A DNA stretch of 9,593 nt, taken from NCBI RefSeq assembly GCF_001556515.1, contig NZ_LSJA01000366.1:1-9593 (forward strand), written 5' to 3'. The number at the start of each line of letters is the position of its first letter. The stretch's first letter is position 1. This DNA is from Caulobacter sp. CCH9-E1. Lineage in GTDB: Bacteria; Pseudomonadota; Alphaproteobacteria; Caulobacterales; Caulobacteraceae. The translations under genes were made by a program, and so were the position numbers. Of the stretch, positions 6,576-9,593 are shown piece after piece. The notes beneath the pieces are model-generated. The model ran no database searches. It was not told the DNA's origin and saw nothing but the letters and a program-made list of their open reading frames with translations.

Positions 6576-6591
6576 TTAACGCGCGGTTAAG
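6575..6591. promoter_or_regulatory. CtrA binding site (TTAA-N7-TTAA)
   Basis: TTAA (6576-6579), seven bases, then TTAA (6587-6590), exactly the CtrA consensus architecture. It is embedded in a perfect inverted repeat, CTTAAC / GTTAAG with a 5-nt spacer. Read toward eipA, the first half is TTAACC, the preferred half-site. It is 70 bp from the eipA ATG and 66 bp from the lepA ATG. Known CtrA activation of Brucella eipA makes eipA the likelier target. Confidence 0.8.
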
Positions 6592-6642
6592 CATGTCCGC
6601 CCAACGCCCCGCACCCGCCCCCTCGCGAAGCGGGCCAAATGT

Positions 6643-6648
6643 GCTAGA
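6643..6648 (+). promoter_or_regulatory. Possible -10 element of lepA, very close to the start codon
   Basis: GCTAGA (6643-6648) matches the GCTANA core of the Caulobacter housekeeping -10. A weak -35 candidate CTCGCGA lies 14 nt upstream (6622-6628). The lepA ATG begins 9 bp after this element, so transcription would start at or within a few bases of the start codon. The same bases hold AGAGG (6646-6650), which could instead be a Shine-Dalgarno sequence 7 nt before ATG. The two readings exclude each other. Confidence 0.4.
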
Positions 6649-6657
6649 GGCTGCCTC

Positions 6658-8466
<1,809 letters not shown>

Positions 8467-8500
8467 TCGGGGCGGTTAGCGCCTGATCGTAGGGCTTGGA

Positions 8501-8537
8501 GCGCCCCCGCCGGGAGACTGGCGGGGGTGTTTTATTT
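8501..8537 (+). terminator. Intrinsic terminator of lepA
   Basis: CCCCCGCC (8504-8511) pairs with GGCGGGGG (8520-8527), extendable by G-T and C-G pairs on the outside and a G-T pair inside. A T-rich tail (TGTTTTATTT) follows. It lies 35-60 bp after the lepA stop. Confidence 0.8.
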
Positions 8538-8836
8538 CGGCTGTTAGCAGCGGGCGGAATGTAAGCCGTTAGCGTCAGACGAGCGCGAAGACGGAATGTT
8601 GAGCCAGTACTTGGACGAATATTCACTCATAAAGCCACATTAGGCAGCCACGAACGCCAAACGCGCAGGGCCAAGTCGAGCCGCTTACTGACGCCCCTTT
8701 TAGATCCGTAGTAGCTCCCGCTGGCCATGCAGATCGGCTATCAAATCTTAGGCTCTGATAACGGTCCGGAAACCTGAAGAGGTCCGAACCGTAACCCGCA
8801 TGGACAACGGCGAGGCGTCGCGCGAAGGTGGCCCAA
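8538..8836. other. Gene-free, lower-GC spacer at the junction to accessory DNA
   Basis: About 300 bp without a supported gene. Base composition drops visibly relative to lepA, with stop codons in all frames on the plus strand. A 95-codon ORF on the minus strand crosses it but lacks support. The only structure seen is the repeat pair at 8761-8792. No tRNA, attachment-site duplication or integrase is visible within the window. Confidence 0.5.
8761..8792. repeat. Paired GGTCCG repeats forming an imperfect inverted repeat
   Basis: ACGGTCCGGA (8761-8770) and TCCGAACCGT (8783-8792) are inverted with 9 of 10 matches and a 12-nt spacer. Read directly, GGTCCG occurs at 8763-8768 and 8781-8786, 18 bp apart, each followed by an AACC. 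It ends 45 bp before the first gene of the two-gene unit, a suitable place for an operator. Confidence 0.45.
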
Positions 8837-9163
8837 ATGGATACAGACGAAAAAATCAGGGCCTTCCGTGCATCCATCTCGTCGAATCTCCTCGCTGGCG
8901 ATGACTTCATTGATTGGCAGGTCGTCGAGCAGCACCTGAAGTCGTCGAGCTCAGCGATCCTTCATATCCAATGCCTTGTCGATGGCGGTGGCGTGGACCG
9001 AAATGGCTTGGAGAAGCTTCTGCGGGACGAGCCCTCGGTATATCCACTTTTGCTCGACCTGATCGCCTTCAACACTAGCGGCACCCAAGTCGAGAAGTGG
9101 GGCCTCCCGCAACTCATAAGCCACGACCAAGGCAGGACTGCTTGGGTATGGAAGCGATTATGA
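8837..9163 (+). CDS. Hypothetical protein, first gene of a two-gene accessory unit
   Basis: A 108-residue soluble protein, not recognised. It is mostly helical by pattern: DEKIRAFRASISSNLL, WQVVEQHLKSSSSAILHIQCLVDGG, NGLEKLLRDEPSVYPLLLDLIAFN, ending with a Trp-rich tail (TAWVWKRL). There is no signal peptide, membrane segment or helix-turn-helix. The ATG at 8837 is chosen because AAGG (8825-8828) lies 8 nt upstream; a GTG at 8828 is possible and would add three residues. Its TGA overlaps the ATG of the next gene (ATGA), so the two are almost certainly co-translated. Codon use is less GC-biased than in lepA (AAA, ATT, CTT and TAT are used freely), consistent with recent acquisition. It may be one half of a formerly longer protein. 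Confidence 0.7.
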   Translation: MDTDEKIRAFRASISSNLLAGDDFIDWQVVEQHLKSSSSAILHIQCLVDGGGVDRNGLEKLLRDEPSVYPLLLDLIAFNTSGTQVEKWGLPQLISHDQGRTAWVWKRL

Positions 9164-9462
9164 TCGACTTCCTCAAGCGCCAGTCAGCAGAGGATCTCCA
9201 AACGGCAGAGGCTTCCTGTAGGTCGCGCGGGCGCTTCCATGACGCTCGCGATCCAACCACTTGGTCCCTAGTCGATCTCATGCGTGGAGTAAGGGCGTTG
9301 CTTCGCTTAGGCGAGCTCGACATCCCCGAAAACTTGAGAGAGTGGCGCAATCTCATCCACCCGGGCGTATGCATGAGAGCTTACAAGCCCGATTTCGATC
9401 TTGCCCCTGAGGTGTGCACTGCGGCCGGGCAACTGCAGATCATTTTGCGCGACTTGCCGTAG
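9160..9462 (+). CDS. Small protein with HEPN-like R-x6-H motif, second gene of the unit
   Basis: A 100-residue protein starting at the ATGA overlap with the upstream gene, with GGAAG (9150-9154) as ribosome binding site inside the upstream coding sequence. Longer in-frame starts exist at 9097 and 9148, but the overlap start is the usual architecture. The C-terminal half, LREWRNLIHPGV (59-70), holds R60-x6-H67 followed by Pro-Gly, which fits the Rx4-6H signature of HEPN-fold proteins, including many RNase toxins. It is preceded by a helix (LVDLMRGVRALLRLGELD) and followed by another (APEVCTAAGQLQIILRDL). The full-length HEPN four-helix bundle is not obvious at this size, so the match is motif-level only. 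No nucleotidyltransferase-type (MNT) antitoxin motif is present in the neighbour. Confidence 0.65.
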   Translation: MIDFLKRQSAEDLQTAEASCRSRGRFHDARDPTTWSLVDLMRGVRALLRLGELDIPENLREWRNLIHPGVCMRAYKPDFDLAPEVCTAAGQLQIILRDLP

Positions 9463-9593
9463 AGTCAGGAGGGATCCCGGCACGTCAACGGGTAGAATGC
9501 GATTGCGGGCAAGGTGCACATGTCCGCGTCCATCGGCTAAATATCCTACCCAACTCCCCCACCTCTTCCCACACCTAACCCCCTGAAATCCCT

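Noticed and set aside
8623..8910. 95-codon minus-strand ORF across the gene-free spacer
   Set aside because: It overlaps the better supported gene at 8837, has no convincing ribosome binding site, and shows no recognisable motif.
9160..9462. Classical HEPN-MNT toxin-antitoxin pair
   Set aside because: The upstream protein lacks the GS-x10-DxD nucleotidyltransferase motif of MNT antitoxins, so only a HEPN-like motif is claimed.
9497..9586. Short plus-strand ORF after the HEPN-like gene, downstream of AGGAGGG at 9467-9473
   Set aside because: The Shine-Dalgarno-like sequence is over 20 nt from the ATG, and the product is a Pro/Cys/Arg-rich peptide without features.

Overview
The window is GC-rich (clearly above 60% by eye) and reads as an alphaproteobacterial chromosome, most likely Caulobacter or a close relative in the Caulobacteraceae. 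This rests on the protein sequences (PheT, LepA, a DUF1134/EipA protein), GC-biased third codon positions, a textbook CtrA box (TTAA-N7-TTAA) and candidate promoters of the Caulobacter housekeeping type. It is mostly core chromosome, with a short stretch of different character at the right end.

Layout, left to right. (1) 1-2359: pheT, lacking only its first ~25-30 codons. It ends in a 139-bp inverted repeat (2364-2502) that has an intrinsic terminator built into it. (2) 2605-2879: a small single-span membrane protein gene with a plausible promoter and a strong terminator. (3) 2932-3491: two overlapping small genes whose products look like paralogous stand-alone ACT-type (beta-alpha-beta-beta-alpha-beta) proteins. 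(4) 3493-5279: the nitric oxide detoxification pair. hmp (flavohaemoglobin) on the minus strand and an NsrR-type Rrf2 regulator on the plus strand diverge from a 137-bp region holding two NsrR-like operators. (5) 5341-5868: a YqhA/UPF0114 membrane protein. (6) 5891-6505: eipA (DUF1134, periplasmic envelope integrity protein) on the minus strand. (7) 6506-6657: a short divergent intergenic region with three consecutive palindromes, one of them a CtrA box. (8) 6658-8466: lepA (elongation factor 4), followed by a terminator. (9) About 8540-9593: lower-GC, accessory-looking DNA with a two-gene unit (8837-9163 and 9160-9462) joined by an ATGA overlap; the second product carries a HEPN-like R-x6-H motif.

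Functional links. The clearest circuit is NsrR-Hmp: a predicted Fe-S NO sensor next to the NO dioxygenase, with operators on both sides of the shared control region. The next clearest is predicted CtrA control of eipA, which matches the reported direct activation of eipA by CtrA in Brucella. pheT and lepA are translation housekeeping genes. The two-gene unit at the right end is the best candidate for something undescribed; its function cannot be assigned from sequence alone.

No tRNA, rRNA, insertion sequence, integrase, transposase or CRISPR array was found.
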